From Marinovum algicola (GTDB taxonomy: Bacteria; Pseudomonadota; Alphaproteobacteria; Rhodobacterales; Rhodobacteraceae): a stretch of 64,000 bases of DNA. Below, in pieces: positions 16,225 through 25,288 of the stretch (within the stretch, counting starts at the first letter, position 1; the number at the start of each line of letters is the position of its first letter). A model generated the notes under the pieces. That model saw nothing but the letters and a program-made list of their open reading frames with translations. It did not search any database and was not told the DNA's origin. Position numbers and translations under genes: made by a program. The stretch is taken from the NCBI RefSeq assembly GCF_900109145.1, contig NZ_FNYY01000003.1, positions 124,001 through 188,000 of the forward strand, given 5' to 3'.

Positions 16225-17142
16225 TCATGACCCCGCGGAAAGGGTGAAACCACCGTCGAAGCCCAGCTCAGATTCCGGCGCCACGCGGGTTTTGCCGGTC
16301 AGATCAACGAGGTGCGCAAAGACATTGCGGCTGGCGGCGGGCAGCAGGGCGGCGGGGGTGTCGCGGTATATCCGCGCGGCAAGCTCGGTCGCGGTCAACG
16401 CGCCATCGGCCAGGGCGGCGAGGATTTCGGCCTCGCGGGCGTGGCGGTGCGATATCAGCCAGGCGAGCCGGCCGGCGGGATCGGCGATCGGGGCGCCGTG
16501 GCCGGGGTAGAACCGCTGCCAGTGGCGACTGGCGAGCCGCGCGCAGGAAGCCATGAAATCGGTCAGGTCGCCATCGGGCGGCGAAACCAGCGACGAGGCC
16601 CAGCCCATCACGTGATCGCCGGAAAACAGCGCGTCGCCCCAGGCCAGGCAGATGTGATTGCCCATGTGTCCGGGCGTGTGCAGCGCGGTCAGCTCCCATT
16701 CGCTTGTGCGGAGGCCGGCGCCGTCGGTCAGGATCTCATCCGGCACAAAGCCGCGGTCGACGCCTTCGCCGCCGCCGCTCAGCCCGCTGTCGGCCAGGGC
16801 GGCCATCACGGCGCTGCGGCCGGAGGTGGCGGGGCCGAAGGCATGAACGGGCGCGCCGGTGGCCTCGGCCAACGGCCGGGCCAGGGGCGAATGATCGCGA
16901 TGCGCATGGGTGACGATGATATGGCGGACCCGCGCACCGGCGGGCAAGGCGCGCAGAAGCGCCTCGAGATGCGCCGGATCGTCGGGGCCGGGATCGATCA
17001 CCGCGATCTCGCGGCGGCCGAGCAGATAGCTGTTGGTGCCCCAGAAGGTCATCGGCGAGGGATTGGGCGCAAGCACGCGAAGCAGACCGGGGGCAAGCGG
17101 CTCTGCAAGCCCCGGAACGGGCGGGTTTTCCTCGGCGGCCAT
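16225..17142 (-). CDS. MBL-fold metallo-hydrolase (LACTB2-like)
   Basis: 305-residue metallo-beta-lactamase-fold hydrolase. The metal motif THAHRDH (residues 78-84; HxHxDH) is complete, followed by HTPGHMGNHICLAW and FSGDHVMGW, and PGHGAPI supplies the last metal ligand. A C-terminal helical domain (about 225-295) resembles the winged-helix tail of LACTB2-type enzymes. No signal peptide, so cytoplasmic. Substrate is not determined; relatives include nucleases and thioester hydrolases. It is divergent from the histidine kinase gene, with only 46 bases between starts. Confidence 0.88.
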   Translation of the reverse strand: MAAEENPPVPGLAEPLAPGLLRVLAPNPSPMTFWGTNSYLLGRREIAVIDPGPDDPAHLEALLRALPAGARVRHIIVTHAHRDHSPLARPLAEATGAPVHAFGPATSGRSAVMAALADSGLSGGGEGVDRGFVPDEILTDGAGLRTSEWELTALHTPGHMGNHICLAWGDALFSGDHVMGWASSLVSPPDGDLTDFMASCARLASRHWQRFYPGHGAPIADPAGRLAWLISHRHAREAEILAALADGALTATELAARIYRDTPAALLPAASRNVFAHLVDLTGKTRVAPESELGFDGGFTLSAGS

Positions 17143-17188
17143 GCGGGTTTTCCTTCTATGCGGCGGATTGTGCGGCTAAGCCTTACCC

Positions 17189-18505
17189 ATGTCGTTCGAA
17201 TGGCTCAAACGTTATATGCCGCGCAGCCTCTATGGCCGCGCCGCCTTGATTCTGGTGCTGCCGGTGGTGACCTTGCAGCTGGTGGTGACGGTGATCTTTG
17301 TTCAGCGTCACTTCGAAGGCGTGACCGAACAGCTCACCCGTTCGGTCCGCGACGAGATACGGCTGATCGTGGCGCAGGTCGAGACCGGAGACAGCCGCGA
17401 TGCCGCGACGGCGGCCATGCAGCCGCTGGCCGAGGCGCTGGATTACACGCTGAGCTGGCAGGAAATCGCGCCGGAGCAGGACACCCGCCGCTGGTTCGAT
17501 TTGTCGGGTCTGGTGGTGATCCGGGAATTGCGCAGCGAACTCGAGGGGATCGCCGCCATCGCGCTGCCCAATGATCGCGACACGCTGGTCTATATCGATC
17601 TGCCGCAGGGGGTGCTGGAGCTGCGGTTCGATCGCAAGGGGGTCTCGGCCTCGAACCCGCATCAATTGATTCTCAACATGATCCTGTTCAGCCTGATCAT
17701 GACGCCGATTGCCTATATCTACCTGCGCAACCAGTTGCGGCCGATCACCCGGCTGGCGGATGCGGCCTCGGCTTTCGGCCGCGGACGGGTGGTGCCATAT
17801 TCGCCTTCCGGCGCGGTCGAGGTGCGGGCGGCGGGGCATGCCTTTCTCGATATGCGCGCCCGGATCGAGCGGCAGATCGAACAGCGCACGCTGCTGCTCT
17901 CGGGGGTCAGCCACGATCTGCGCACGCCGCTGACGCGGTTGAAGCTGGGGCTGTCGATGCTGGAGGACGACGAGGTGACCGATCTTCAGCGCGACGTGCG
18001 CGAGATGGAGCGGATGCTGGACGAATTCCTCGATTTCGTGCGCGGCAATGCCGAAGAGAGCACGCCGGACCTGATCGATCCGATGCGGCTGATCCGACGG
18101 ATCGTCGAGGATGCGCAGCGGGCGGAAAAACCGGTGACCCTGGGCCAGATCGAGGGGGAGGGACAGATCGCGCTGAGGCCGATTGCAATCCGGCGCGCAG
18201 TGGAGAATCTCATCGAAAATGCAACACGTTACGGGACGAAGTGCGAGTTGAGCGCGAGCTTGACGGCGACGTCCTTGCGCATTCGGGTCGAAGATGACGG
18301 CCCGGGCATTCCCGAAGACATGCGGCTGTCGGCGACGCGGGCCTTCGTGCGGCTCGACAGTTCCCGCAACCAGAACCGGGCGCCCGGGGTCGGGCTGGGG
18401 CTGGCCATTGCGACCGATATCGCCCGCGCCCATGGCGGGGTGCTGCGACTGGGGCACTCAGAGCGGCTTGGCGGGCTTCAGGCCGACATCGTGGTGGCAA
18501 GGTAG
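17189..18505 (+). CDS. membrane sensor histidine kinase, EnvZ-like
   Basis: 438 residues. Two membrane spans (about 17-39 and 159-179) flank a periplasmic sensor of about 120 residues; a HAMP linker follows (LRNQLRPITRLADAASAFGR), then HisKA with the phospho-acceptor His242 in GVSHDLRTPLTRLKLGL, and a HATPase_c domain with NLIENATRYG, DDGPGIP and PGVGLGLAIATDIARAHGG. The organisation is that of EnvZ, which pairs with OmpR to read envelope or osmotic signals, but no response regulator gene is adjacent. No strong ribosome site precedes the ATG. It converges on a second histidine kinase gene 52 bases away. Confidence 0.9.
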   Translation: MSFEWLKRYMPRSLYGRAALILVLPVVTLQLVVTVIFVQRHFEGVTEQLTRSVRDEIRLIVAQVETGDSRDAATAAMQPLAEALDYTLSWQEIAPEQDTRRWFDLSGLVVIRELRSELEGIAAIALPNDRDTLVYIDLPQGVLELRFDRKGVSASNPHQLILNMILFSLIMTPIAYIYLRNQLRPITRLADAASAFGRGRVVPYSPSGAVEVRAAGHAFLDMRARIERQIEQRTLLLSGVSHDLRTPLTRLKLGLSMLEDDEVTDLQRDVREMERMLDEFLDFVRGNAEESTPDLIDPMRLIRRIVEDAQRAEKPVTLGQIEGEGQIALRPIAIRRAVENLIENATRYGTKCELSASLTATSLRIRVEDDGPGIPEDMRLSATRAFVRLDSSRNQNRAPGVGLGLAIATDIARAHGGVLRLGHSERLGGLQADIVVAR

Positions 18506-18557
18506 TATTCATTTCATAGGGATGCCGGGCAAACTTCACGCATTGCCTCAGCCTGAT

Positions 18558-20159
18558 TCATTGTGGGGCCCGGCGGGTCTGTGCCGTCTTTTGCCAGGCC
18601 GCGGGGTCTTCGATCAGAAGGCCCATTTCAGGCAGATCGACCGGAGAAGAAACTGCCTCGGATGCGGGCGCAGGCGCGTCGTCAGGGGCGGTTTCCAACT
18701 CGCTGGTGGCGCGGGGCAGGAACATCTCGACCTGTGTGCCATGCCCCGGCTGGCTCTTGAGCGTGATATGGCCGCCGGATTGGATCACGAACCCATAGAC
18801 CATCGGCAGCCCGAGCCCCGAACCCTTGTCGATTGGCTTCGTTGTATAAAACGGTTCGAACACCCGCTCCAGCGCCGTTTCCGAGATGCCGGTTCCTGTG
18901 TCGGCGACCGAAATGACGACATAGGTGCCCGCCTCCAATCCCGCGGTTGGCTCGGCCTCGGTGATCGTCTGGCTGCGGGTTGTCACAATAAGCTCGCCGC
19001 CGTCGGGCATGGCGTCGCGCGCATTGATAGCAAGGTTCAACAGCGCGCTTTCGAGCTGGGTGCGATCGGCCTTGACCGGGCCCAGATCGCGCCCCAACTG
19101 GGTTTCAACGCGGATCGTCGAAGGCAGGGTGCGCCGGAACAGCCCATCCAGCCGGTTGATCACGCGATTGGCGTCCAGCGCTTCTGGCGCCAGCACGGAA
19201 CGGCGGCCAAAGGCCAGAAGCTGTTTCGTGAGCTTGGCCCCGCGGGCGGTAGCGTCAAGCGCCTGGGTCAGGAGCTCGCGTTGATCAGCGCTGTCGCTCT
19301 CCAGGCGGCACAGTTCGACGTTTCCTGTAACAACGGTCAGTATGTTATTGAAGTCATGGGCAATTCCAGCCGTCAAACGCCCGACGGCATCAAGCCGTTG
19401 CGCCTCGGCAAAAATGCGTTCGTTGGTCTTTTGCTCGGTAATGTCGAGCGAGGCGCAGACCTCTCGTACGACATTGCCGCAGTCGTCTGTCTGCGGTTCC
19501 ACGCTGGCCCGGATCCATCGCGTCTCGTCGCCGACGGGAACACGGTATTCCAGCGTCACCGGCACGCCTTTCAATACCTCGCGGCAGCCTTCCTTCACCC
19601 GCTGCCGGTCGTCTGGATGCACCAGGCCGATTGCGCCCCCGACAGAGGCCGCGGTGGCCAGGAAGGCTTCGACGCTGGCGCCGTGATTGCGGGCGTGCTG
19701 TTCGGAGACCACCACCGGCAGGTCGTTTACGGTGTCCCAGATGTAATAGCCCATCCCGGCGACCTTGGCGGCCAGCAACAGGGGCTGTTCCTGGTCGCGG
19801 CGCTGCGCCTCCAGGCGTTTTTCCATCAGCGCATCGCGTTGATCGGCGATGCGGCCGACGAAATAGCCCATGGTAGCGAAAATCGCGATCGAGGCCAGGG
19901 TGAGCGGTAGCGAGGCGATGATCATCTGCGGTCCAAAGCCGCTGACATGCCCGTGCAGCAGCATCACGCTACAGATCGCCGCCGACAGCATGCCGCCGAT
20001 CCGGCCTCCGGTGGTGCCGGCGTACATCATGCTTGCGATCAAGAGCAGAAACGGAATCGGCAACTGAAAGTTGCCAAGGTGACCGACCTCGATCGCCGCT
20101 GCCGTGGCCAGCGTCGGCGCCACGGACGGCAGGCGTTGGCGGATAATTGCGAGTTTCAT
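18558..20159 (-). CDS. PAS-domain sensor histidine kinase
   Basis: 533 residues from the ATG at 20159. The N-terminus has about four hydrophobic spans (to about residue 102), then a PAS domain with a PAC tail (VGDETRWIRASVEPQTDD), then HisKA with RLTAGIAHDFNNILTVVTGN and a HATPase_c domain (NLAINARDAMPDGG, DTGTGISETALERVFEPFYT, GSGLGLPMVYGF). The AHDFNN phospho-site is that of the large class of hybrid-like kinases, but no receiver domain follows; the C-terminal tail is low-complexity and acidic. The start is uncertain: an in-frame ATG at 20213 would add 18 residues, and neither has a clear ribosome site. Signal unknown. Confidence 0.85.
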   Translation of the reverse strand: MKLAIIRQRLPSVAPTLATAAAIEVGHLGNFQLPIPFLLLIASMMYAGTTGGRIGGMLSAAICSVMLLHGHVSGFGPQMIIASLPLTLASIAIFATMGYFVGRIADQRDALMEKRLEAQRRDQEQPLLLAAKVAGMGYYIWDTVNDLPVVVSEQHARNHGASVEAFLATAASVGGAIGLVHPDDRQRVKEGCREVLKGVPVTLEYRVPVGDETRWIRASVEPQTDDCGNVVREVCASLDITEQKTNERIFAEAQRLDAVGRLTAGIAHDFNNILTVVTGNVELCRLESDSADQRELLTQALDATARGAKLTKQLLAFGRRSVLAPEALDANRVINRLDGLFRRTLPSTIRVETQLGRDLGPVKADRTQLESALLNLAINARDAMPDGGELIVTTRSQTITEAEPTAGLEAGTYVVISVADTGTGISETALERVFEPFYTTKPIDKGSGLGLPMVYGFVIQSGGHITLKSQPGHGTQVEMFLPRATSELETAPDDAPAPASEAVSSPVDLPEMGLLIEDPAAWQKTAQTRRAPQ

Positions 20160-20341
20160 GAAACGACAAACATCGTGCAAACCGCTTTGAGATGGTGCGG
20201 ATGAATATATCAATCAGGAGGAGAAAAGGGAAAAAATCGTGCACGTCATGCGATTGACGTTACGACAACTCAGGCCACTCGCGAAAGCAAATATGGCAGC
20301 AGCAGGGGATCGGCGAAGGCAAGTCCATCAGCAAGACGGCT

Positions 20342-20418
20342 TGGTAGGCCCGGCAGGACTTGAACCCGCAACCAAAGCGTTATGAGCGCTCTGCTCTAAC
20401 CAATTGAGCTACAGGCCC
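20342..20418 (-). tRNA. tRNA-Ile2 (anticodon CAT, lysidine-type)
   Basis: 77-base cloverleaf with CCA end, anticodon loop CTCATAA (CAT). Acceptor stem pairs are G1-U72, G2-C71, G3-C70, C4-G69, C5-G68, U6-G67 and G7-C66. The C4-G69 and C5-G68 pairs are known determinants for TilS, which converts the CAU wobble C to lysidine so the tRNA reads AUA as isoleucine. This favours tRNA-Ile2 over elongator tRNA-Met, though both share the CAT anticodon. Confidence 0.85.
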
Positions 20419-20529
20419 GCCTTGCGCTTGGAGTATCCAGCCACGCCGGCAGGGTCAAGGCTTTCAGATTGCGCCTGTCGACGCGATGTTTTAACCGGGC
20501 GCAGACCAAGTGACAGGACGGAGCGGGCG

Positions 20530-21582
20530 ATGAGCGCTGAGACGGGCAAGAGCGGGCTGACCTACAGCCAGGCCGGTGTGGATATCGATGCGGGCAATGC
20601 CCTTGTCGAGCGGATCAAACCCGCCGCCAAGCGCACGGCGCGGCCCGGCGTGATGTCGGGGCTGGGCGGTTTTGGCGCGCTCTTCGATCTCAAGGCCGCG
20701 GGCTACGAAGATCCGATCCTTGTCGGCGCCACCGACGGCGTGGGCACCAAGCTGCGCATTGCCATCGACACCGGCGAGGTGGATGGCGTTGGCATCGACC
20801 TCGTTGCCATGTGTGTCAACGATCTGGTGTGCCAGGGGGCCGAGCCGCTGTTTTTCCTCGACTACTTCGCCACCGGCAAGCTCGAGACCGAAACCGCCGC
20901 GCGGATCATCGAAGGCATCGCCGAGGGCTGCGCGCTTTCGAGCTGCGCGCTGATCGGCGGCGAGACGGCGGAAATGCCCGGCATGTATCCAGAAGGCGAT
21001 TTCGATCTCGCCGGCTTCTCGGTCGGCGCGATGGAGCGTGGCACGGCCTTGCCCGAGGGGGTAAAAGCGGGCGATGTGTTGCTGGGCCTGGCCAGCGACG
21101 GCGTGCATTCCAACGGCTACAGCCTGGTGCGCAAGATCGTCGAGGTCTCCGGTCTGGGCTGGGACGACGATTGCCCCTGGGGCGAGGGCACGCTGGGCGC
21201 GGCGCTGCTGCGGCCGACGCGGCTCTATGTCAAACAGGCGCTGGCGGCGGTGCGCGCGGGCGGCGTGCATGCGCTGGCGCATATCACCGGCGGCGGGCTG
21301 ACGGAAAATCTGCCACGGGTGCTGAACGAGGGGCAGGGCGCCGAGATCGATCTCGATTCCTGGGATCTGCCGCCGGTGTTCAAATGGCTGGCCGAGACCG
21401 GCGGTCTGGCCGAGGCCGAGATGCTCAAGACCTTCAATTCCGGCATTGGCATGGTGCTGGTGGTCGAGGCCGACCGCGCCAGCGAGATCATCAAGGTGCT
21501 GATCGAGGCCGGCGAACAGGTGCATGCGCTGGGCCACGTCACCGAGGGCGCCGGCGTGACCTATCGCGGGGCGCTTGCATGA
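20530..21582 (+). CDS. purM: phosphoribosylformylglycinamidine cyclo-ligase
   Basis: 350-residue AIR synthetase, step five of purine biosynthesis (FGAM plus ATP to AIR). Segments [53 protein letters not shown] and [13 protein letters not shown] are canonical. The ATG at 20530 follows GGACGGAGCGGGCG; the longer reading runs back to the tRNA and is rejected. Its stop overlaps the purN start (ATGA), so purM-purN form a coupled operon, as in many alphaproteobacteria. Confidence 0.97.
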   Translation: MSAETGKSGLTYSQAGVDIDAGNALVERIKPAAKRTARPGVMSGLGGFGALFDLKAAGYEDPILVGATDGVGTKLRIAIDTGEVDGVGIDLVAMCVNDLVCQGAEPLFFLDYFATGKLETETAARIIEGIAEGCALSSCALIGGETAEMPGMYPEGDFDLAGFSVGAMERGTALPEGVKAGDVLLGLASDGVHSNGYSLVRKIVEVSGLGWDDDCPWGEGTLGAALLRPTRLYVKQALAAVRAGGVHALAHITGGGLTENLPRVLNEGQGAEIDLDSWDLPPVFKWLAETGGLAEAEMLKTFNSGIGMVLVVEADRASEIIKVLIEAGEQVHALGHVTEGAGVTYRGALA

Positions 21583-22160
21583 GCCTGCGCGTCGCCATCC
21601 TGATTTCCGGTGGCGGATCGAACATGGTGACGCTGGTCGACAGCATGACGGGCGATCATCCGGCGCGGCCCTGCCTTGTGCTGTCGAACCGGCCGGATGC
21701 CGGCGGGCTCGACAAGGCGCGGGCGCGCGGGATCGAGGTGGCGGTGGTCGATCATCGTCCCTTCGGCAAGGACCGGGCCGGATTCGAGACCGAGCTTCAG
21801 GCGGCGCTGGAGGCGGCCCGCCCCGACATCCTCTGCCTGGCTGGCTTCATGCGGGTGCTGACGGCGGAGTTCGTCACCCGCTGGCAGGGCCGGATGCTCA
21901 ATATCCACCCTTCGTTGCTGCCGAAATACAAGGGGCTCGACACCCATGCGCGGGCGCTGGCCGCCGGCGATGCCGAGGCCGGCTGTTCGGTGCATCTGGT
22001 GACGCCAGAGCTTGATGACGGGCCGGTCCTGGGCCAGACAGAGGTCTCGATCGCGCCGGACGACACGCCCGAGAGCCTTGCGGCGCGCGTTTTGGTAGAG
22101 GAACACAGGCTTTATCCGGCGGTATTGCGCCAATTCTGCACGCAATTCCGTCGCGTATAA
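21579..22160 (+). CDS. purN: phosphoribosylglycinamide formyltransferase
   Basis: 193-residue GAR transformylase using 10-formyl-tetrahydrofolate, step three of purine synthesis. The N-terminal [23 protein letters not shown], the catalytic [10 protein letters not shown] (Asn-His-Asp triad region) and LDDGPVLGQ are visible. The start is the ATG that overlaps the purM stop by four bases; the longer in-frame reading is antiparallel-like low-quality sequence over purM. Confidence 0.97.
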   Translation: MSLRVAILISGGGSNMVTLVDSMTGDHPARPCLVLSNRPDAGGLDKARARGIEVAVVDHRPFGKDRAGFETELQAALEAARPDILCLAGFMRVLTAEFVTRWQGRMLNIHPSLLPKYKGLDTHARALAAGDAEAGCSVHLVTPELDDGPVLGQTEVSIAPDDTPESLAARVLVEEHRLYPAVLRQFCTQFRRV

Positions 22161-22241
22161 GCCGTCGCACGCTCTTTTCATCCCGGTTTTTAGCTCATAT
22201 GCTGGCTTTGAGGGAGCGCGATAAAATAAAAAAGGGCGCCT

Positions 22242-23399
22242 ATGCGTATTATTACGACGACCGCGGAATTGGCCGAATTCTGCACCGCCGCGCGTCAGGA
22301 ACCGTATGTCACCGTGGATACGGAGTTCCTCCGGGAACGGACCTATTATTCCAAGCTGTGTCTTGTGCAGATGGCCATGCCGGGCAAGGACGACAGCAAT
22401 GCCGTGCTGATCGATCCTCTGGTCGAGGGGCTGTCGCTCGATCCAATGTACGAACTGTTCCGGGATGGCAATGTCGTCAAGGTGTTCCACGCCGCACGGC
22501 AGGATCTCGAGATCTTCTTTGTCGATGCCGGGGTGATCCCGCATCCGCTGTTCGACACCCAGGTCGCCGCCATGGTCTGCGGCTTCGGCGAACAGGTGGG
22601 CTATGAAAAGCTGGTGCGGGCGATTGCCGGCAAGGGGCTGGACAAGACCTCGCGGTTTACTGATTGGTCGCGCCGGCCATTGACGGAGGCGCAGCAGAAA
22701 TACGCGCTGGCCGACGTCACGCATTTGCGCACGATCTACGAATTCCTCGCCGCCAAACTGGAAAAGACCGGCCGGGCCCATTGGGTGGAAGAGGAAATGT
22801 CGATCCTGGAAGACCCGGAAACCTATATCATGCGGCCGGAAGAGGCCTGGCAGCGGGTGCGCACCCGCACCACGACGCCCAAATTCCTGGCCATCGTGCG
22901 CGAGCTGGCGCGGTTTCGCGAATCCTATGCCCAGACCAAGGACATTCCGCGCAACCGGGTGTTCAAGGACGATGCCATGCTCGAGCTGGCCTCGACCAAG
23001 CCGAGCTCGGTCGCCGATCTGGGCCGGTCCCGGCTGCTGCTGCGCGAGGCGCGGCGGGGCGAGATTGCCGAAGGCATCCTGGCCGCGGTGCAGGCCGGGT
23101 TGAACTGTCCGCCCGACAAGATGCCGCAGATCGATCGCTCGCGCGAAAAGCTGCAAGTCAATCCGGCGCTGGCTGATCTGTTGCGGGTGCTGCTCAAGGC
23201 CAAGACCGAGGCCAGCGACGTGGCTTCGCGGCTGGTGGCGCCATCGGCGGATCTCGACGCACTTGCCGCCGGGCTGCGCGACGTCCAGGCGCTGCGCGGC
23301 TGGCGGCACGAGGTCTTTGGCCGGGATGCGCTGCGGCTGTGCGCCGGTCAGGTCGCGCTGACGGTGCGCGGCAACGATGTGCAGATCGTCGAACTCTGA
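22242..23399 (+). CDS. rnd: ribonuclease D
   Basis: 385-residue 3'-5' exoribonuclease of the DEDD family, for tRNA 3'-end maturation. Exo motif I is VTVDTEFLRERTYY, motif II VFHAARQDLEIFF, motif III YALADVTHLRTIY. HRDC domains occupy the C-terminal half, with the segment RARGE-like FRESYAQTKDIPRNRVFKDD. Standard length. The 81-base upstream gap after purN contains an AT-rich patch that could be a promoter. Confidence 0.96.
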   Translation: MRIITTTAELAEFCTAARQEPYVTVDTEFLRERTYYSKLCLVQMAMPGKDDSNAVLIDPLVEGLSLDPMYELFRDGNVVKVFHAARQDLEIFFVDAGVIPHPLFDTQVAAMVCGFGEQVGYEKLVRAIAGKGLDKTSRFTDWSRRPLTEAQQKYALADVTHLRTIYEFLAAKLEKTGRAHWVEEEMSILEDPETYIMRPEEAWQRVRTRTTTPKFLAIVRELARFRESYAQTKDIPRNRVFKDDAMLELASTKPSSVADLGRSRLLLREARRGEIAEGILAAVQAGLNCPPDKMPQIDRSREKLQVNPALADLLRVLLKAKTEASDVASRLVAPSADLDALAAGLRDVQALRGWRHEVFGRDALRLCAGQVALTVRGNDVQIVEL

Positions 23400-23412
23400 C
23401 AATCACCGGGCA

Positions 23413-23450
23413 AGGGGGCGGCGCCCCCTGATCCCGTGACCCCCCGGGAT
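23413..23450. terminator. paired hairpins between convergent rnd and lipoprotein genes
   Basis: AGGGGGC (23413-23419) pairs with GCCCCCT (23423-23429) over a three-base loop, and ATCCCG (23431-23436) pairs with CGGGAT (23445-23450), the second touching the stop codon of the lipoprotein gene. No T-run follows, so termination efficiency is uncertain, but position between convergent genes fits this role. Confidence 0.45.
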
Positions 23451-23956
23451 TAACGGCTGGCGCTGCGGATGTTGTCGCGGGCCACCACGCGGATTGTCCG
23501 AATGCCGGCAAGCTCTTGTTCCGTCAGGCGAATGGCGGCGGTGACGGCGCGCGCATGGGCATTGCCCACGCCCTCGCCATAGCGCGGCTGGACGGCGCGG
23601 AACTCATAGCTCAGGCTGCCGGCTTCGGCCTCCTCGAGCGCGACGAGACGCACATCATAGCCTTCGATCGAGGTCAGCACGCCCGAAACTTCGACCACGG
23701 CGCCACCCGCCACCTGGCGGATATGCAACTCGGTCACCTGTTCCACCAGCGCGCCTTCATAGGGCGGTGCGTCGCGTTTGCCAAAGAACGCCCGCCGCTC
23801 GGGGATCAGCGTGTTCACCTCGCTCTCGGCCGGCGGGGTGGCGACGGTCTCGCTGCGCCCGAACCAATTGGCCGGATTCACCCGGGAGTCGCGCACCGCG
23901 GCACAGCCCGCCAGCGACGTCGCCACCACCAGTGATGCCAGAACCAGTTTGCGCAT
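23450..23956 (-). CDS. lipoprotein of unknown function
   Basis: 168 residues. The ATG at 23956 begins a lipoprotein signal (MRKLVLASLVVATSLAGCAA) with lipobox LAGC, so Cys18 should be lipidated. The mature part starts with VRDSRVNPANWFGRSE and contains a region (LVEQVTELHIRQVAGGAVVE through RLTEQELAGIRTIRVVARDN) that looks like alternating strands, perhaps a small beta domain. A longer reading to 24064 overlaps the sufE upstream region and is rejected. No function recognised; such proteins are common in this bacterial group. Confidence 0.82.
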   Translation of the reverse strand: MRKLVLASLVVATSLAGCAAVRDSRVNPANWFGRSETVATPPAESEVNTLIPERRAFFGKRDAPPYEGALVEQVTELHIRQVAGGAVVEVSGVLTSIEGYDVRLVALEEAEAGSLSYEFRAVQPRYGEGVGNAHARAVTAAIRLTEQELAGIRTIRVVARDNIRSASR

Positions 23957-24074
23957 GGGCCACTCCCTTTGTCGTTGCCTTGGGTTAGCGCATTGGCCGC
24001 GGGTTGAAAAGCGATTGCGACTGGACCTTTGGCATTTGGCTGCATAGGTGAGGAACAGTTGCATCGGAGGGGTT

Positions 24075-24485
24075 ATGGCCAGCGCTGCATTTGAAGAGAT
24101 TGTCGAGGATTTTGAATTCCTCGAGGACTGGGAAGACCGGTATCGCTACGTCATCGAGAAGGGCCGCGACATGGCCCCGCTCGACGAAGCGCTCAAGGTG
24201 CCCGCCACCAAGGTCGAGGGCTGCGCCAGCCAGGTCTGGCTGCACATCCGCCCCGAGGGCGGGGCGTTTCATTTCGATGGCGACAGCGATGCGATGATCG
24301 TGCGCGGTCTGATTGCCGTGCTGCGGTCGCTTTACAACGGGCTGCCGGTGTCCGAGGTGCCGGGCGTCGACGCCGGAGGCGAGCTGGCGCGGCTGGGGCT
24401 GAACGATCACCTGTCGGCGCAGCGCTCGAACGGGCTGCGGGCGATGGTGGAGCGTATCCGGGACCGGGCGGCGGAAGTCGCCTGA
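24075..24485 (+). CDS. sufE: SufE-family sulfur acceptor
   Basis: 136-residue SufE protein, which accepts persulfide sulfur from the SufS cysteine desulfurase for iron-sulfur cluster assembly. The active cysteine is Cys50 in KVEGCASQVWL. LYNGLPVSEVPGVD and LSAQRSNGLRAMVERIRDRA also match the family. The ATG at 24075 has GGAGG six bases upstream. It stands alone here, away from a suf operon, as is frequent in alphaproteobacteria. Confidence 0.95.
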   Translation: MASAAFEEIVEDFEFLEDWEDRYRYVIEKGRDMAPLDEALKVPATKVEGCASQVWLHIRPEGGAFHFDGDSDAMIVRGLIAVLRSLYNGLPVSEVPGVDAGGELARLGLNDHLSAQRSNGLRAMVERIRDRAAEVA

Positions 24486-24570
24486 GACACCGGCGGCGGT
24501 TTGCCCGCCGGAACGCCGCGGGCGCTCGGTCGGAAGCGCGGTGCAGGCGGCCGAGACTGCTGCAAAAGAA

Positions 24571-24605
24571 GCTGCAAAAGAAAAGGGCCGGCGCTTGGCC
24601 GGCCC
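24571..24605 (-). terminator. Rho-independent terminator after ssb
   Basis: In the minus-strand transcript GGGCCGGC and GCCGGCCC pair (8 bp, five-base loop), followed by TTTTCTTTTGC. It lies six bases beyond the ssb stop codon, so it ends the ssb transcript. Confidence 0.85.
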
Positions 24606-24610
24606 CGGTG

Positions 24611-25120
24611 TCAGAACGGGATTTCGTCGTCGATGTCGCGGCTGGGCGGGTTTCCGCCGCCCTGGCTGCCGCCACCGCCATAGCCCTGATCCTGCGGGCC
24701 GCTGTCATAGCCGCCGCCGTAGTTGCCCTGGCCGCCGCCACCAAAGCCGCCGCCACCGCCGCCGCCCTCGCGACCGTCGAGCATGGTCAGGGTGCTGCCA
24801 AAGCCCTGCAATACCACCTCGGTGGAATAGCGGTCCTGGCCGGATTGGTCCTGCCATTTGCGGGTCTGGAGCTGACCTTCGAGGTAAACCTTTGATCCCT
24901 TGCGCAGATATTGCTCTGCGACGCGCACCAGCCCTTCGTTGAAGATCGCGACCGAATGCCATTCGGTGCGCTCGCGGCGTTCACCGGTGTTGCGATCCTT
25001 CCAGGTTTCGGAGGTCGCGATGCGCAGATTGCAGACCTTACCGCCATTCTGAAAGGTCCGCACTTCCGGGTCGCGCCCGAGATTTCCGATGAGAATGACT
25101 TTGTTGACTGACCCGGCCAT
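24611..25120 (-). CDS. ssb: single-stranded DNA-binding protein
   Basis: 169-residue SSB. The OB-fold domain spans about residues 1-112 ([59 protein letters not shown]). A Gly-rich flexible linker follows, and the C-terminal tip DDEIPF binds partner proteins. The ATG at 25120 is chosen because residues before it do not fit the family. It is followed by a clear terminator and divergent from the transglycosylase gene. Confidence 0.97.
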   Translation of the reverse strand: MAGSVNKVILIGNLGRDPEVRTFQNGGKVCNLRIATSETWKDRNTGERRERTEWHSVAIFNEGLVRVAEQYLRKGSKVYLEGQLQTRKWQDQSGQDRYSTEVVLQGFGSTLTMLDGREGGGGGGGFGGGGQGNYGGGYDSGPQDQGYGGGGSQGGGNPPSRDIDDEIPF

Positions 25121-25288
25121 ATTGCCCCCAAATTGCACGTTCTGATTGCGCCGAATTCCGAATCCGGCGGCGAAGTTCGGCGGAGCCTACCTCACCTGAT
25201 CATGATTGATAAATGGCAAACGGGTGCCGGTCTGGCCGAATCCGGAATTTTGGGTATATTGCGCCAAAACGACGTGGGGACAGTGTGT

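Noticed and set aside
16225-17142. MBL-fold protein considered as a beta-lactamase
   Set aside because: It lacks a signal peptide and has a C-terminal helical domain as in LACTB2-type hydrolases, so antibiotic hydrolysis is not supported.
19969-20244. Minus-strand reading opening with a hydrophobic stretch near the PAS kinase start
   Set aside because: The first residues look like a membrane span but the frame then becomes Arg/His-rich antisense to the kinase frame, and no ribosome site is present.
21561-23402. 613-residue reading on the minus strand opposite purN and rnd
   Set aside because: A shadow of well-supported purN and rnd; no start context or family match.
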